Source: Taibaiella sp.
GTDB taxonomy: Bacteria; Bacteroidota; Bacteroidia; Chitinophagales; Chitinophagaceae
NCBI GenBank assembly: GCA_019638495.1
Contig: JAHBTQ010000003.1
Coordinates: 248,001 to 312,000, forward strand
Length of the DNA: 64,000 nt
Direction of reading: 5' to 3'
Shown here piece after piece: positions 35,376-45,279 of the stretch. How positions within the stretch are numbered: the first letter of the stretch is position 1; the number at the start of each line of letters is the position of its first letter. Under the pieces are notes generated by a model that saw only the letters and a program-made list of their open reading frames with translations, had not been told where the DNA came from and ran no database searches. The position numbers and the translations under genes are program-made.

Positions 35376-37892
35376 ATGGAGGAGCAAGATATGTTTGCCG
35401 GGAATTCCTCGGCATTGATCAATGAGATGTACCAGAACTGGTTCCTGGATTACGCAAGCTATGTTATCCTGGAGCGTGCTGTACCGGCAGTTGAGGACGG
35501 GTTGAAGCCCGTGCAGCGTCGGATATTGCATGCCATGCGTGAAATGGATGATGGGCGGTTCAATAAGGTAGCTAACATTATCGGGCAAAGCATGCAGTAC
35601 CATCCTCATGGCGATGCATCTATCGGGGATGCGATAGTAGGGATGGGGCAGAAAGACCTGCTTATAGAAACGCAGGGAAACTGGGGCGACGTACGCACAG
35701 GAGATAGTGCTGCTGCACCCAGGTACATCGAGGCCCGACTATCAAAATTCGCGCTTGAGGTAGCCTTTAATCCCAAGACTACCGGCTGGCAACTTAGCTA
35801 TGACGGTCGTAAGAATGAGCCTGTAACATTACCCATGAAGTTCCCGTTACTCCTGGCACAGGGAACAGAAGGTATAGCAGTGGGCCTGAGCACCAAGATA
35901 TTGCCCCATAATTTCTGTGAACTGATTGATGCTTCTATCAAGCACCTGAAGGGTAAGAAGTTTGAGCTTTACCCCGATTTTCTAACTGGTGGCATGATAG
36001 ATGTAACCAACTACAACGACGGCGCACGTGGCGGCAAGGTTAGGGTTAGGGCGCGAATTGAAGAAGTAGATAAGAAGTCGCTCATCATTAAGGATGTGCC
36101 TTACGGCGTCACTACATCCAGCCTTGTTGACAGCATACTGAAGGCCAATGACTCAGGCAAGATCAAGATAAAGAGTGTAACAGACAATACCGCCAAAGAT
36201 GTGGAATTGAATGTGCAACTGGCGCCGGGCGTATCTACTAACCAAACCATCGATGCGCTTTATGCGTTCACTGATTGCGAGATAAGCATATCGCCCAATG
36301 CGTGTATAATCATAGAAGACAGGCCGCACTTTGTGGGAGCAAGCGACCTGCTAAAGATATCTGTACAAAACACCAAGGCGCTTCTGTTACGCGAGCTGGA
36401 GATAAAACTGGGCGAGCTTGAAGAAGATTGGCATTACTCTTCGCTGGAAAAAATATTCATTGAGAAGCGTATTTACCGCGACATTGAAGAGCAGACAACC
36501 TGGGAGGGCGTGCTAAAGGCGATAGATGATGGATTGAAACCCTACAAGAAGAAATTCCGTCGTGAGATTACTCAGGAAGATATAGTGAAGCTCACAGAGA
36601 TCCGTATCAAACGTATCAGTAAGTTCGACTCGTTCAAGGCAGATGAGCACATCAAAGGCGTGGAGAATAGCATTGAAGAGGTAAAGAATAACATTGAACA
36701 CCTCAACGACTTTTCAATTCGCTACTATGAAAACCTACTGAAGAAGTACGGCAAGGGTAGGGAGCGTAAAACGGAAATTCGCCTTTTCGAAACCATCCAG
36801 GCCACAACCGTGGCGATAGCAAATGCCAAGTTGTATGTAAACTACAAAGAGGGCTTTATTGGCACAGGTCTTAAAAAGGACGAGTTCGCATTCGACTGTT
36901 CCGACCTTGACAATATCATTGCATTCAGGAAAGATGGCAAGATGAGTGTTACCAAGGTGGCTGATAAGACATTTGTAGGCAAAGACATTATTCATGTAGC
37001 TGTCTTTCAGAAAAATGACGACCGAACCACGTATAACATGATCTACATGGACGGGAAAACTGGTATTACCTACGCCAAGCGGTTTAACGTAACCGGTATT
37101 ACGAGAGACAAGGAATATGACCTTACCCGTGGGAACAACGGCAGTAAGGTGCAATACTTCACTGCCAACCCCAACGGCGAGGCCGAGGTGGTGACCATCA
37201 GCCTTTCGCCGGGTAGTAAGGCCCGTACTAAACAGTTCGACTATTACTTCGAAGAACTGGAAATCAAGGGTAGGGGCGCAATGGGCAACCAGGTCACAAA
37301 GTACCCCGTGCGTAGTGTAAAGTTTAAGGAGAAAGGGCGCTCCACATTGTCTGCTCCCCAGATATGGTATGACGATAGTGTTGGCCGTTTGAATAAAGAT
37401 GGTCACGGCATGTTACTAGGTCGGTTTGACGAGAACGACAGGATCATTACGTTTTACAAAGATGGTACCTACGAGGTCACAGGCTTCGACATTTCCAACA
37501 GGTATGATGCCGATAATGTGGTGCTGATCGATAAGTTCCATCCGGAAAAAGTTGTTACGGCAGTATATTTCGATTCAAAGAACAAGCAGTTCAACGCCAA
37601 GCGGTTCATGATAGAAAGCCAGACCCTTAAGAGCAGGTATTCCTTTATCCGAGATGGTGAAGGTAATTACCTGGAGCTGGTGACGTTGCAACAGGAACCT
37701 GTGGTAATAGTAAGGACAGGCAAGAAAAAGGCCGAAATACAGGAAAATATCGTTCCTCTGCATGAGACGGTGGATATTACGGGGTGGAAGACTATTGGTA
37801 GCTACCTTGCCGGCGACGATATGAAGGATATTAGTCTGTTGCCCGAGGCTGGCGAAGATGCCAGCCAGCGGGAAGCCCCGACACTTTTTTAA
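35376..37892 (+). CDS. parC: DNA topoisomerase IV subunit A (ParC type)
   Basis: ATP-dependent decatenation of sister chromosomes, with ParE as partner. 838 residues from the ATG at 35376 (a TTG two codons earlier is not preferred). The winged-helix breakage domain has the motif QYHPHGDASIGDAIV and the catalytic Tyr117 in AAAPRYIEARLS. The tower and coiled-coil regions follow, and the C-terminal part (about 480-800) is a beta-pinwheel-like repeat domain. The form of the motif and the divergent tail favour ParC over GyrA. In the quinolone region Ala stands at the usual Ser position (HGD-A-S). Confidence 0.9.
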   Translation: MEEQDMFAGNSSALINEMYQNWFLDYASYVILERAVPAVEDGLKPVQRRILHAMREMDDGRFNKVANIIGQSMQYHPHGDASIGDAIVGMGQKDLLIETQGNWGDVRTGDSAAAPRYIEARLSKFALEVAFNPKTTGWQLSYDGRKNEPVTLPMKFPLLLAQGTEGIAVGLSTKILPHNFCELIDASIKHLKGKKFELYPDFLTGGMIDVTNYNDGARGGKVRVRARIEEVDKKSLIIKDVPYGVTTSSLVDSILKANDSGKIKIKSVTDNTAKDVELNVQLAPGVSTNQTIDALYAFTDCEISISPNACIIIEDRPHFVGASDLLKISVQNTKALLLRELEIKLGELEEDWHYSSLEKIFIEKRIYRDIEEQTTWEGVLKAIDDGLKPYKKKFRREITQEDIVKLTEIRIKRISKFDSFKADEHIKGVENSIEEVKNNIEHLNDFSIRYYENLLKKYGKGRERKTEIRLFETIQATTVAIANAKLYVNYKEGFIGTGLKKDEFAFDCSDLDNIIAFRKDGKMSVTKVADKTFVGKDIIHVAVFQKNDDRTTYNMIYMDGKTGITYAKRFNVTGITRDKEYDLTRGNNGSKVQYFTANPNGEAEVVTISLSPGSKARTKQFDYYFEELEIKGRGAMGNQVTKYPVRSVKFKEKGRSTLSAPQIWYDDSVGRLNKDGHGMLLGRFDENDRIITFYKDGTYEVTGFDISNRYDADNVVLIDKFHPEKVVTAVYFDSKNKQFNAKRFMIESQTLKSRYSFIRDGEGNYLELVTLQQEPVVIVRTGKKKAEIQENIVPLHETVDITGWKTIGSYLAGDDMKDISLLPEAGEDASQREAPTLF

Positions 37893-37976
37893 TTAAATTT
37901 TTTACATAAAATAGCTAACTTCACGAACCATTTTTGAAAAACCATTTACCGTGAATCCGCGGTAAACGAAAGTCAG

Positions 37977-38585
37977 ATGAAAAAGATAGAGCTCGAAATT
38001 GTTGCGTTGTCCCATAGTATTACACAAACCCATTCCTATGCAGTAGTTCTTGGAGAGGTAGACGGTCTGCGCCGTCTGCCAATAGTAATTGGTGCTTTCG
38101 AAGCTCAGGCAATTGCTGTGGCGCTGGAACGCATGCAGCCTAGCAGGCCGCTGACGCACGACCTCTTCTCCAATTTCATGGACACATTCGCTATTGAGCT
38201 TACCGAGGTCCTTATCTACAAACTTGAGGAGGGAGTGTTTTTTGCAAAACTGGTTTGCAAAAACAATGACGACGTTGTAGAGATCGATTCCCGTACATCT
38301 GATGCGTTGGCGCTTGCCGTACGTGCTAATTGTAAGATATACACCTACGAAAATATCCTGGAGACTGCGGGTCTTTTCCTCGAAAATGAAGGTGACACAT
38401 CAGAAGAAGGGTCACTTTCAGCCGAAGTGCCGGTGGGCGCCAAGGCTTCATCATCCGATGACGATGATATGAAGAAAATGACGCTTGAAGAGCTGAATGT
38501 TCTGCTGCAGAAAGTCCTTGACCAGGAAGATTACGTCAGAGCCATTCATATCCGCGACGAGATAAACGCTCGCAAGAAAAAATAA
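37977..38585 (+). CDS. Bifunctional nuclease (BFN/DUF151) with C-terminal UVR motif
   Basis: 202 residues. The BFN domain (about 1-135) has LEIVALSHSITQTHSYAVVLGE and IDSRTSDALALAVRANCKIY, then an acidic linker, then a UvrB/UvrC-type motif (about 162-202: MTLEELNVLLQKVLDQEDY then AIHIRDEINARKK). BFN proteins in plants and bacteria have been reported to cut DNA or RNA, and the UVR helix pair mediates protein contact in repair or Clp systems. The pairing of the two is common in Bacteroidota, and its real role is unclear. It follows parC by 84 bases and converges with the MFS gene. Confidence 0.88.
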   Translation: MKKIELEIVALSHSITQTHSYAVVLGEVDGLRRLPIVIGAFEAQAIAVALERMQPSRPLTHDLFSNFMDTFAIELTEVLIYKLEEGVFFAKLVCKNNDDVVEIDSRTSDALALAVRANCKIYTYENILETAGLFLENEGDTSEEGSLSAEVPVGAKASSSDDDDMKKMTLEELNVLLQKVLDQEDYVRAIHIRDEINARKKK

Positions 38586-38609
38586 CCATTGGTCTTCATT
38601 TTTTTGCAG

Positions 38610-39827
38610 TCAACTTAGCTCTACCTGGCTGGTTTTGCTATTCAGCCAGGCGAACCCCAACGCACAGAGGACAGCAGTTGCACCCACTGCCCACCACAAG
38701 GCATGAAATCCATAATTGTCAGCTATTTGCCCTCCTGCAAATGGTCCTACAACTTGTGCTATAGACCAGGCAGCAGTAAACAGGCCCGCATACTGCCCCC
38801 TGTTAGATGCAGTGGTCCGGCTTGTCCAGAATGTATTCATAAAAGGCATGGACATCATTTCTCCCAGCGTTATCACAAGTGTTGACATTATAGCCAGCTT
38901 CATAGCTCCTGGCAGTATGTTGAACATCATAAAGGACATTGCAACCAGTAACACGCCTATTACAATGAACCGCATATAGTTCGTCTTTTGCTCTAGTGTA
39001 AATACAAGCGGCATTTCCACAACGCCTATTATGGTGCCGTTCAGTGCCATTACCAGGCCAATTTGTACCGAGGATAGTTGTAGGGCCTGCTTGAAAAACA
39101 CCGGCTGTGTTGCAAAAATCTGGAAAAAGCACATGCCGAATAGTATGGTAAGTGCGAAGAATACCATGTAAGGCCGATCGGAATAGGCAGAGCGACCGGG
39201 ACCTACTTCGTCAGATGCCACTTTTTTCGGCGTAGCATTGTTTTTTGAGGGCGAAAGCACCGCCCGGAGTAGTACTGCAGCTGCGATGTTCGTGAGGCCA
39301 TCGATAATAAAAAGCAGGTGGTAGTCATATGCTGCTATGATGCCACCTAACGTGCCGCCTACAGCCCAGCCAAGGTTCACCGCCAGCCGGTTTAGCGAAT
39401 AGGCCCTTGTTCTGTTTTCCGGTTTCGCATAATGGGCAACTGCCGTTGCGTTAGCAGGCCTGAAAGCGTCATTGACCATTGAGAGTATGAACGTGCAGGC
39501 GCAGATGGCATTGAAGTCAGTAACTTGCCCCAGTACTATGAACATCAATCCGCCCGCGAGCAATGCGGTCAACTGTATGTTGTAGAATCCTAGCTTGTCT
39601 GTAAGTTTCCCTCCGAGAATGCCGCCACAAATTGACCCCAATCCAAATACAGCCATCACGAGGCTTGCTTTGGCTATGGAATAGTGTTTTGATTGAGTAA
39701 GGTATAGTGTCATGAAGGGCAGCACCATAGTGCCGCTTCGGTTCACCAGCATTACTACTGAGAGCCACCACGTAGAGGGTGAGAGGCCGCTGTATGCATT
39801 CTTGTATAGGGTTGTGATGCGCTTCAT
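38610..39827 (-). CDS. MFS transporter
   Basis: 405 residues from the ATG at 39827; an in-frame GTG ten codons earlier lies beyond the promoter box. Twelve hydrophobic helices are predicted by eye, with the loop 2-3 MFS motif FGLGSICGGILGGKLTDKLG. The protein resembles multidrug exporters with the phrase LNRLAVNLGWAVGGTLGG. The substrate is unknown. It converges with the BFN gene and diverges from nothing close upstream except the T9SS beta-helix gene's tail at 39932. Confidence 0.9.
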   Translation of the reverse strand: MKRITTLYKNAYSGLSPSTWWLSVVMLVNRSGTMVLPFMTLYLTQSKHYSIAKASLVMAVFGLGSICGGILGGKLTDKLGFYNIQLTALLAGGLMFIVLGQVTDFNAICACTFILSMVNDAFRPANATAVAHYAKPENRTRAYSLNRLAVNLGWAVGGTLGGIIAAYDYHLLFIIDGLTNIAAAVLLRAVLSPSKNNATPKKVASDEVGPGRSAYSDRPYMVFFALTILFGMCFFQIFATQPVFFKQALQLSSVQIGLVMALNGTIIGVVEMPLVFTLEQKTNYMRFIVIGVLLVAMSFMMFNILPGAMKLAIMSTLVITLGEMMSMPFMNTFWTSRTTASNRGQYAGLFTAAWSIAQVVGPFAGGQIADNYGFHALWWAVGATAVLCALGFAWLNSKTSQVELS

Positions 39828-39833
39828 GCGCTG

Positions 39834-39841
39834 CAAAGATA
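39834..39841 (-). promoter_or_regulatory. Bacteroidota -7 promoter box on the minus strand (TATCTTTG) for the MFS gene
   Basis: Exact TAnnTTTG six bases upstream of the ATG at 39827, a leaderless-type spacing as at rlmN and the WalJ gene. Confidence 0.55.
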
Positions 39842-39931
39842 ACGGCGGAACGGGCACACAATGCTACTGCAAACTTTGGTTGTGGTCTTGCATTTGCAAA
39901 GCCGTTTCGTAGCGCTGGCGCGGTAGCCACT

Positions 39932-41695
39932 TCACTCTGCTACAAACCGCTCCACCTGGGTTTCTTCGTCATTGTGCCATATGGCAAGATACATCCCGCG
40001 CGGAAGAGACTTTATGTCTATTGGAGACGGGTTGGCAGAAACCGGGAATGCAGCTACTACCTGCCCATTGAGGTTTTGTAGAAAGATGTTCCCTGTAAGG
40101 CGTGGAACGGTAATGGCGATTTGCTGACCGGCCGGGTTAGGGAAAATTGCCATCCTTGCTGATCTTTCCCGGCTTTGTAACGTGGATGTAGGTATGTAGG
40201 GGCTGGAACCGTATTCAATTGCCCCAATATCAATTGTGCCGTTGTGGATTCTAATGTTGTCAAAATAGTCACTCACGCCTGGCGTTGTGTTATCACCCTT
40301 ATCAATGCACGGAGATGGCGCAGTTAGCCCAAAATCAGCGGCAGTTGCATCTTCAGTTGTGCCGGGTGTGGTGGTGGGGCTTGCCATGCCCGGGTCAGTC
40401 CCCTCGATGTTGGTCAGGATATCTCCGGATAAATCGAGAGGCCTTACACCCAATGCGGAATCCGGGCAGACGATATTTACCTCTTCTTCCGGTGCGGAGG
40501 TAATCCAGTTGTGATCAAAGAAAACAGGTTGGTCGGAGTAGCCAGCCACTGAAGCAGGTGTAGCAGGCGAGGTCCCAAACATGAGGTTTCCAGTGAAAAT
40601 GTTGTTGCGGATTATTGTTGTGTTATGAAAGTTTCTTAGGTGCACGCCACTGCCGTCAAATGCCATATTGTTGATGATATGGTTATTAGTGATGGTAGCT
40701 TTTGTGTCATACACTTTTATCCCACCGCCATTTTCCGCAGTATAGTTGTTGGCGATAATATTGTTGTCAATCAAAAAGACGCTATGTGTGGAGTCGCCAT
40801 CGCCAAACACCCAAATACCTCCTCCGCCTTCTACCAGGCTGCATCCCGTATTTGTTGTACTCATATTATTGCATATAAGATTCTGCGTAATGTTGGCCGA
40901 TCCGGAATAACACCATACTGCTGCGCTGTTTGTGTTTCTGTTATGGTGAATCTTATTGTGGGAAATATCAGCCTCATTATAAAAAGGGGAAGAGGTGCCA
41001 GTCAATTCTATGGTAGCGTTTTGGGCCTCATTTTCGTAGACGTCGTTGTGGTCAAATTGCAGTTTCACAAGCCCATATACCACGCTTCCACCAGAAAAAT
41101 TATGGTGAATCTTTGTGTTGTTAATATTTGTACCACCACCGAAAAGATTCAATAGGGATAGCAAATGGGATGGCGCGGAATTATCATAAAATTCGCACCC
41201 ACTGACTTCCAGGATTTCATCGGCATTATCTGTATACAATTCAATACAGCGTTGATTGTGGAAAAAATGACAATTCATTACAGTAAGCTGTATGTAGCAT
41301 GAGATTGCAGATGCCTTGGTGTCTGAAACATTACAATACTCAAAATAATTTGTTCCGGCGGACGAAGCAAATGTGATCCCCTTCCAGCCTCCGGCGGTTC
41401 CGGCGCCGGCCCAGCCAGTTGTATCCTGCGCGCGAAAGGTAATTGGATTGCCACTTGTGCCCTTTGCTTGGAGGTTCCCTGCAACGCTAATTGAAAAATC
41501 GCCTTGCATCACTACCTCCACACCCGGGTCTATAATAAGCAAGGTGCCGTCATTAATGATGATATCATTAGCAATCATGTAGGGCGATCCGCTACTTGTC
41601 CAGTGTCCGGAAACATACGTGGTTGCAATGAGCGTTGCGGCATTTATGCCGAAGATAGGGCCCAGAAGAAGGGCGCAGAAAATCAAGGTGCGCAT
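39932..41695 (-). CDS. T9SS-exported right-handed parallel beta-helix protein
   Basis: 587 residues. Signal peptide 1-19 (ends GINAATL). The middle (about 40-430) is a parallel beta-helix with short rungs rich in N-x-I and H-N patterns: FEYCNVSDTKAS, NCHFFHNQRCIELYTDNA, NDVYENEAQNATI, HNKIHHNRNTNSAAVWC, NNIIANNYTAENGGGIKV and NNHIINNMAFDGSGVHL. The helix recalls pectate-lyase-like and polysaccharide-binding proteins. The last 80 residues (IFPNPAGQQIAITVP...RGMYLAIWHNDEETQVERF) form a type A T9SS sorting domain for export across the outer membrane. The cargo function is unknown. Confidence 0.87.
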   Translation of the reverse strand: MRTLIFCALLLGPIFGINAATLIATTYVSGHWTSSGSPYMIANDIIINDGTLLIIDPGVEVVMQGDFSISVAGNLQAKGTSGNPITFRAQDTTGWAGAGTAGGWKGITFASSAGTNYFEYCNVSDTKASAISCYIQLTVMNCHFFHNQRCIELYTDNADEILEVSGCEFYDNSAPSHLLSLLNLFGGGTNINNTKIHHNFSGGSVVYGLVKLQFDHNDVYENEAQNATIELTGTSSPFYNEADISHNKIHHNRNTNSAAVWCYSGSANITQNLICNNMSTTNTGCSLVEGGGGIWVFGDGDSTHSVFLIDNNIIANNYTAENGGGIKVYDTKATITNNHIINNMAFDGSGVHLRNFHNTTIIRNNIFTGNLMFGTSPATPASVAGYSDQPVFFDHNWITSAPEEEVNIVCPDSALGVRPLDLSGDILTNIEGTDPGMASPTTTPGTTEDATAADFGLTAPSPCIDKGDNTTPGVSDYFDNIRIHNGTIDIGAIEYGSSPYIPTSTLQSRERSARMAIFPNPAGQQIAITVPRLTGNIFLQNLNGQVVAAFPVSANPSPIDIKSLPRGMYLAIWHNDEETQVERFVAE

Positions 41696-41747
41696 ATAGG
41701 GAGTTTGTTAATGTTGTTAAGCAATTGCAAATATTGTGCCAGCTTAT

Positions 41748-41779
41748 AAAAAAAGCGCCCCAATTGGAGCGCTTTTTTT
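41748..41779 (-). terminator. Terminator of secA (minus strand)
   Basis: Inverted repeat AAAAAAAGCGC with GCGCTTTTTTT around a CCAATTGG-containing centre, just downstream of the secA stop at 41798. Flanking A and T runs let it act in either direction. Confidence 0.8.
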
Positions 41780-41797
41780 ATATAAACTGCAAATGTG

Positions 41798-44700
41798 TTA
41801 TAGTCCCTGTCCGTGACAGCTTTTGTATTTCTTGCCGCTTCCGCATGGGCAAGGGTCGTTGCGTCCTATTTTGGGCCCTGCCTGCACTGGTGTGCGTTTC
41901 ACTTGTTGCTGTTCTTCCGGTTCGGGAGATTCTGTATAATAATCTTCCTCGTCCGCTGCATAGGCCTGTCCGGCAGCCTCTACCTGTGCCTTGTTGTCAT
42001 GTAGCTGGCTCATGTCCGTATGGTGCTGTGGCATTTGCATTGCTGCCTGTGGTGGCGCCTCCTGTATTGGAATGCCGGCACGGAGCAGGAAGCTGATGAT
42101 CGTCTTGTTCGTATCCAGCAGCATCTGCTTGAAGAGGTTAAACGCCTCAAACTTATAAATCAGCAGTGGATCCTTTTGCTCGTATGACGCCATGCGCACA
42201 CTCGTGCGAAGGTCGTCCATTGCACGAAGGTGGTTCTTCCATGCATCGTCGATAAGTGCAAGTGTAATGCTCTTTTCAAGTTCGTGCATCACAGGCAGGC
42301 ATTGCTGTGCTATCGCCTCACGTAGATTCACATATACTTGCAACCCGCGCATGCCATCGGTGAAAGGAACTACGATATTCTCAACCTTGTCACCGTTATC
42401 CTCAAGTATCTGCGACAGGGTAGGCATCATATGGTCACCCAGTGCATGAGCTTTACGTGCGTAGAACTCCTTAACCCCTGCATATAATCTTTCGCCCAGT
42501 TCGTTTGCGTCAGGTTTAGTTGAATCCAGTACACCGTCTTCGAAGTCGATAGCAAGGTGTTTCATTGCTTCCAGTTTGAAGGCTTCCTTGTCCCCGGTAG
42601 CTACAAACTGTTCTGCAAGGTCCATACATACGGCAAAGAACGCATTGTCGAGGTCAATAGAAAGCCTGTCGCCAAACAGGGCATGACTGCGGCGTTTGTA
42701 TATCACATCTCGCTGTGCGTTCATCACGTCATCATACTCAAGCAGGTTTTTACGCATGCCAAAGTTGTTCTCTTCCACCTTGCGTTGGGCGCGCTCTATC
42801 GATTTGGTGATCATGCTATGCTGTAGCACTTCGCCATCTTTATGCCCCATTTTATCCATGAGCGATGCGATACGCTCAGATCCAAACAGGCGCATCAGGT
42901 CATCCTCCAATGACACGAAGAACTGTGATGATCCAGGGTCGCCCTGGCGTCCTGCACGACCACGCAACTGGCGGTCTACACGACGGCTCTCATGACGTTC
43001 TGTACCGATGATGGCAAGCCCTCCGGCTTGCTTCACACCAGGCCCCAGTTTGATGTCCGTACCACGACCAGCCATGTTTGTTGCAATGGTTACAGCGCCT
43101 GTCAGGCCCGCTTCCGCTACGATCTGTGCTTCACGTGCGTGCTGCTTGGCATTCAGTACATTGTGTGGTATTTTCTTTTGCTGCAGCATACGGCTCAGCA
43201 ATTCAGATACTTCTACCGAGGTAGTACCTACCAGCACTGGCCTGCCAGCTCCACGCAGAGCCTCAATCTCGTCTATTACTGCCTTGTATTTTTCACGTTT
43301 CGTCTTGTATACAAGGTCCTGTTGGTCTTTTCGGATAATGGGCAAATTCGTAGGAATGCTAACTACATCCAGTTTGTATATCTGCCAGAATTCGCCTGCT
43401 TCCGTTTCAGCTGTACCGGTCATACCCGCCAGCTTGTGGTACATCCTGAAGTAGTTCTGCAGGGTAACAGTTGCAAATGTTTGCGTTGCAGCTTCTACCT
43501 GTACATTTTCCTTTGCTTCAATTGCCTGGTGAAGGCCGTCGCTATATCGGCGACCATCGAGGATACGACCGGTCTGCTCATCTACAATCTTCACTTTGCC
43601 CTCCATTACCACATACTCCACATCCTTATCAAACAGGGTGTACGCTTTAAGTAGTTGCTGCACAGAGTGTATACGGTCCGCCTTTATCGCATAGTCTTGT
43701 ATCAGTGCGTCTTTACGCTGCGTCCTTTCTTCGGCAGACACGTCGAGTTTTTCAATAACTGCGAGTTCGCTACCTATGTCAGGCAGGATAAAGAAGTTGG
43801 GGTCTTCACCGGCTCCGGTTATCAGCGCAATGCCTTTATCTGTTAGGTCTACGCTGTTATTCTTTTCGTCTATTGAGAAGAATAGTTCGGCATCTACCTT
43901 AGGCATGTTTCGCTGCTGCTCACCTATAAAGTGATTCTCTGCTTTCTGCAATATTTGCTTATTGCCTTCTTCACTCAGAAACTTAATGAGTGCGTTATGC
44001 TTTGGAAGACCGCGGTATGCCCTGTAAAGGTGCAGCCCGCCATTTTCCTTATCAGACTTTCCGTCTGCTATCATGCGCTTCGCCTCGGTAATACTCTGGT
44101 TGATGACACGTTTTTGTGCTTCTACCAGTTTTTCTATCCTTGGCTTTAGCGCATGGAACTGTTGTTCGTCACCCCGCGGAATAGGCCCGGAGATAATAAG
44201 TGGTGTACGAGCATCATCCACGAGTACACTATCCACCTCATCCACCATAGCGAAGTGATGTTTACGCTGCACCATCTCATCTGGGTGGTGCACCATATTA
44301 TCGCGTAGGTAGTCGAAGCCGAATTCGTTGTTAGTACCGTACGTTATGTCGGCCAGGTATGCCTGGCGACGCTCCGGAGAGTTTGGTTGGTGTTTGTCTA
44401 TACAATCAGTCGTCAGTCCCAGCCATTCAAAGAGAGGACCGTTCCATTCCTGGTCGCGACGGGCAAGGTAGTCGTTAACAGTTACGAGGTGAACGCCTTC
44501 TCCGGCGAGTGCATTGAGGTAAGCGGGTAGGGTAGAAACGAGTGTTTTACCTTCACCTGTTGCCATTTCTGCAATTTTCCCTTCATGCAGCACCATGCCA
44601 CCTATCAGCTGCACGTCGTAGTGTACCATGTTCCAGGTAACTGTAGCACCCGCGGCCTCCCAGGAGTTGTTATATATACACGTGTCGCCTTCTATGCGCA

Positions 44701-45133
44701 TATGCTTGCGGAGGGGAGCTAGTTCCCTGTCAAGGTCGGTCGCCTTAGCAACCATTTCTGTGTTTTCTTTAAACCGGCGCGAGGTTTCCTTTACTACCGC
44801 AAATGCTTCCGGAAGTATAATGTTTAATATTTCTTCTATTTGTTCGTCGCGACGCTTTACCAGTTTGTCCACATCGTTGTATACGCCTTCACGGGCGTGA
44901 ACATCTTCAATATTCAGGGCCTCGTTTTTGAGCTCTGCTATTTGCTGATCTATGTCAGAAAGGTGGTCCTGTATCCGGGCACGGAACTCCTGGGTCTTGC
45001 CCCGGAGCTCATCGTTGCTTAACGACGCAAGTTCTGCGTAATGCCTGTTTACCTGGGCAACTATTGGTTGAAGTTTTTTAACGTCTTTATCTGACTTGCT
45101 GCCGCCAAACAGTTTTGAGAGAATGCCTATCAT
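41798..45133 (-). CDS. secA: Preprotein translocase ATPase SecA
   Basis: Motor that drives unfolded proteins through SecYEG. 1111 residues, longer than the about 900 of E. coli, with the extra length in insertions typical of Bacteroidota SecA. Walker A is at about 190-198 (MATGEGKTL), the DEAD-like box is DEVDSVLVDDARTPLIISG, and the second motor domain has RGRAGRQGDPGSSQFFVS. The tail is a SEC-C zinc motif, GRNDPCPCGSGKKYKSCH, which binds SecB or ribosomes in other bacteria. The gene has a two-part promoter on its own strand at 45249-45279. secG lies about 4 kb away in another operon. Confidence 0.98.
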   Translation of the reverse strand: MIGILSKLFGGSKSDKDVKKLQPIVAQVNRHYAELASLSNDELRGKTQEFRARIQDHLSDIDQQIAELKNEALNIEDVHAREGVYNDVDKLVKRRDEQIEEILNIILPEAFAVVKETSRRFKENTEMVAKATDLDRELAPLRKHMRIEGDTCIYNNSWEAAGATVTWNMVHYDVQLIGGMVLHEGKIAEMATGEGKTLVSTLPAYLNALAGEGVHLVTVNDYLARRDQEWNGPLFEWLGLTTDCIDKHQPNSPERRQAYLADITYGTNNEFGFDYLRDNMVHHPDEMVQRKHHFAMVDEVDSVLVDDARTPLIISGPIPRGDEQQFHALKPRIEKLVEAQKRVINQSITEAKRMIADGKSDKENGGLHLYRAYRGLPKHNALIKFLSEEGNKQILQKAENHFIGEQQRNMPKVDAELFFSIDEKNNSVDLTDKGIALITGAGEDPNFFILPDIGSELAVIEKLDVSAEERTQRKDALIQDYAIKADRIHSVQQLLKAYTLFDKDVEYVVMEGKVKIVDEQTGRILDGRRYSDGLHQAIEAKENVQVEAATQTFATVTLQNYFRMYHKLAGMTGTAETEAGEFWQIYKLDVVSIPTNLPIIRKDQQDLVYKTKREKYKAVIDEIEALRGAGRPVLVGTTSVEVSELLSRMLQQKKIPHNVLNAKQHAREAQIVAEAGLTGAVTIATNMAGRGTDIKLGPGVKQAGGLAIIGTERHESRRVDRQLRGRAGRQGDPGSSQFFVSLEDDLMRLFGSERIASLMDKMGHKDGEVLQHSMITKSIERAQRKVEENNFGMRKNLLEYDDVMNAQRDVIYKRRSHALFGDRLSIDLDNAFFAVCMDLAEQFVATGDKEAFKLEAMKHLAIDFEDGVLDSTKPDANELGERLYAGVKEFYARKAHALGDHMMPTLSQILEDNGDKVENIVVPFTDGMRGLQVYVNLREAIAQQCLPVMHELEKSITLALIDDAWKNHLRAMDDLRTSVRMASYEQKDPLLIYKFEAFNLFKQMLLDTNKTIISFLLRAGIPIQEAPPQAAMQMPQHHTDMSQLHDNKAQVEAAGQAYAADEEDYYTESPEPEEQQQVKRTPVQAGPKIGRNDPCPCGSGKKYKSCHGQGL

Positions 45134-45164
45134 TTCTTATGTATAAAGAATAAAATTATCTGTT

Positions 45165-45178
45165 CCGTACACGTACGG
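45165..45178. repeat. Inverted repeat in the secA upstream region
   Basis: CCGTAC-AC-GTACGG, a 6-bp perfect dyad, 32 bases upstream of the secA start codon and inside the predicted 5' leader. It could be an operator or a small hairpin; no protein is known to bind it. Confidence 0.4.
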
Positions 45179-45248
45179 TCAATTTTCCTTTTGTGCATCA
45201 AAATTCATGCAGAATTGTAATAACTGTCATGTTGACGCACAGGGGCGC

Positions 45249-45279
45249 CAAAGCTACAAGAAAGGCAGCATTTAGCCAA
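45249..45279 (-). promoter_or_regulatory. Two-part promoter of secA (minus strand)
   Basis: Read on the minus strand: TTG (45277-45279), 20-base spacer, exact TAGCTTTG (45249-45256). The predicted leader before the ATG at 45133 is about 110 bases and contains the inverted repeat at 45165-45178. Confidence 0.6.

Noticed and set aside
36735..37406. 223-codon open frame on the minus strand inside parC
   Set aside because: Shadow of the conserved parC reading frame; no recognisable protein features.
42992..43654. 220-codon open frame on the plus strand inside secA
   Set aside because: Antisense to a conserved part of SecA; Cys/Phe/Tyr-rich composition, no domain or signal.
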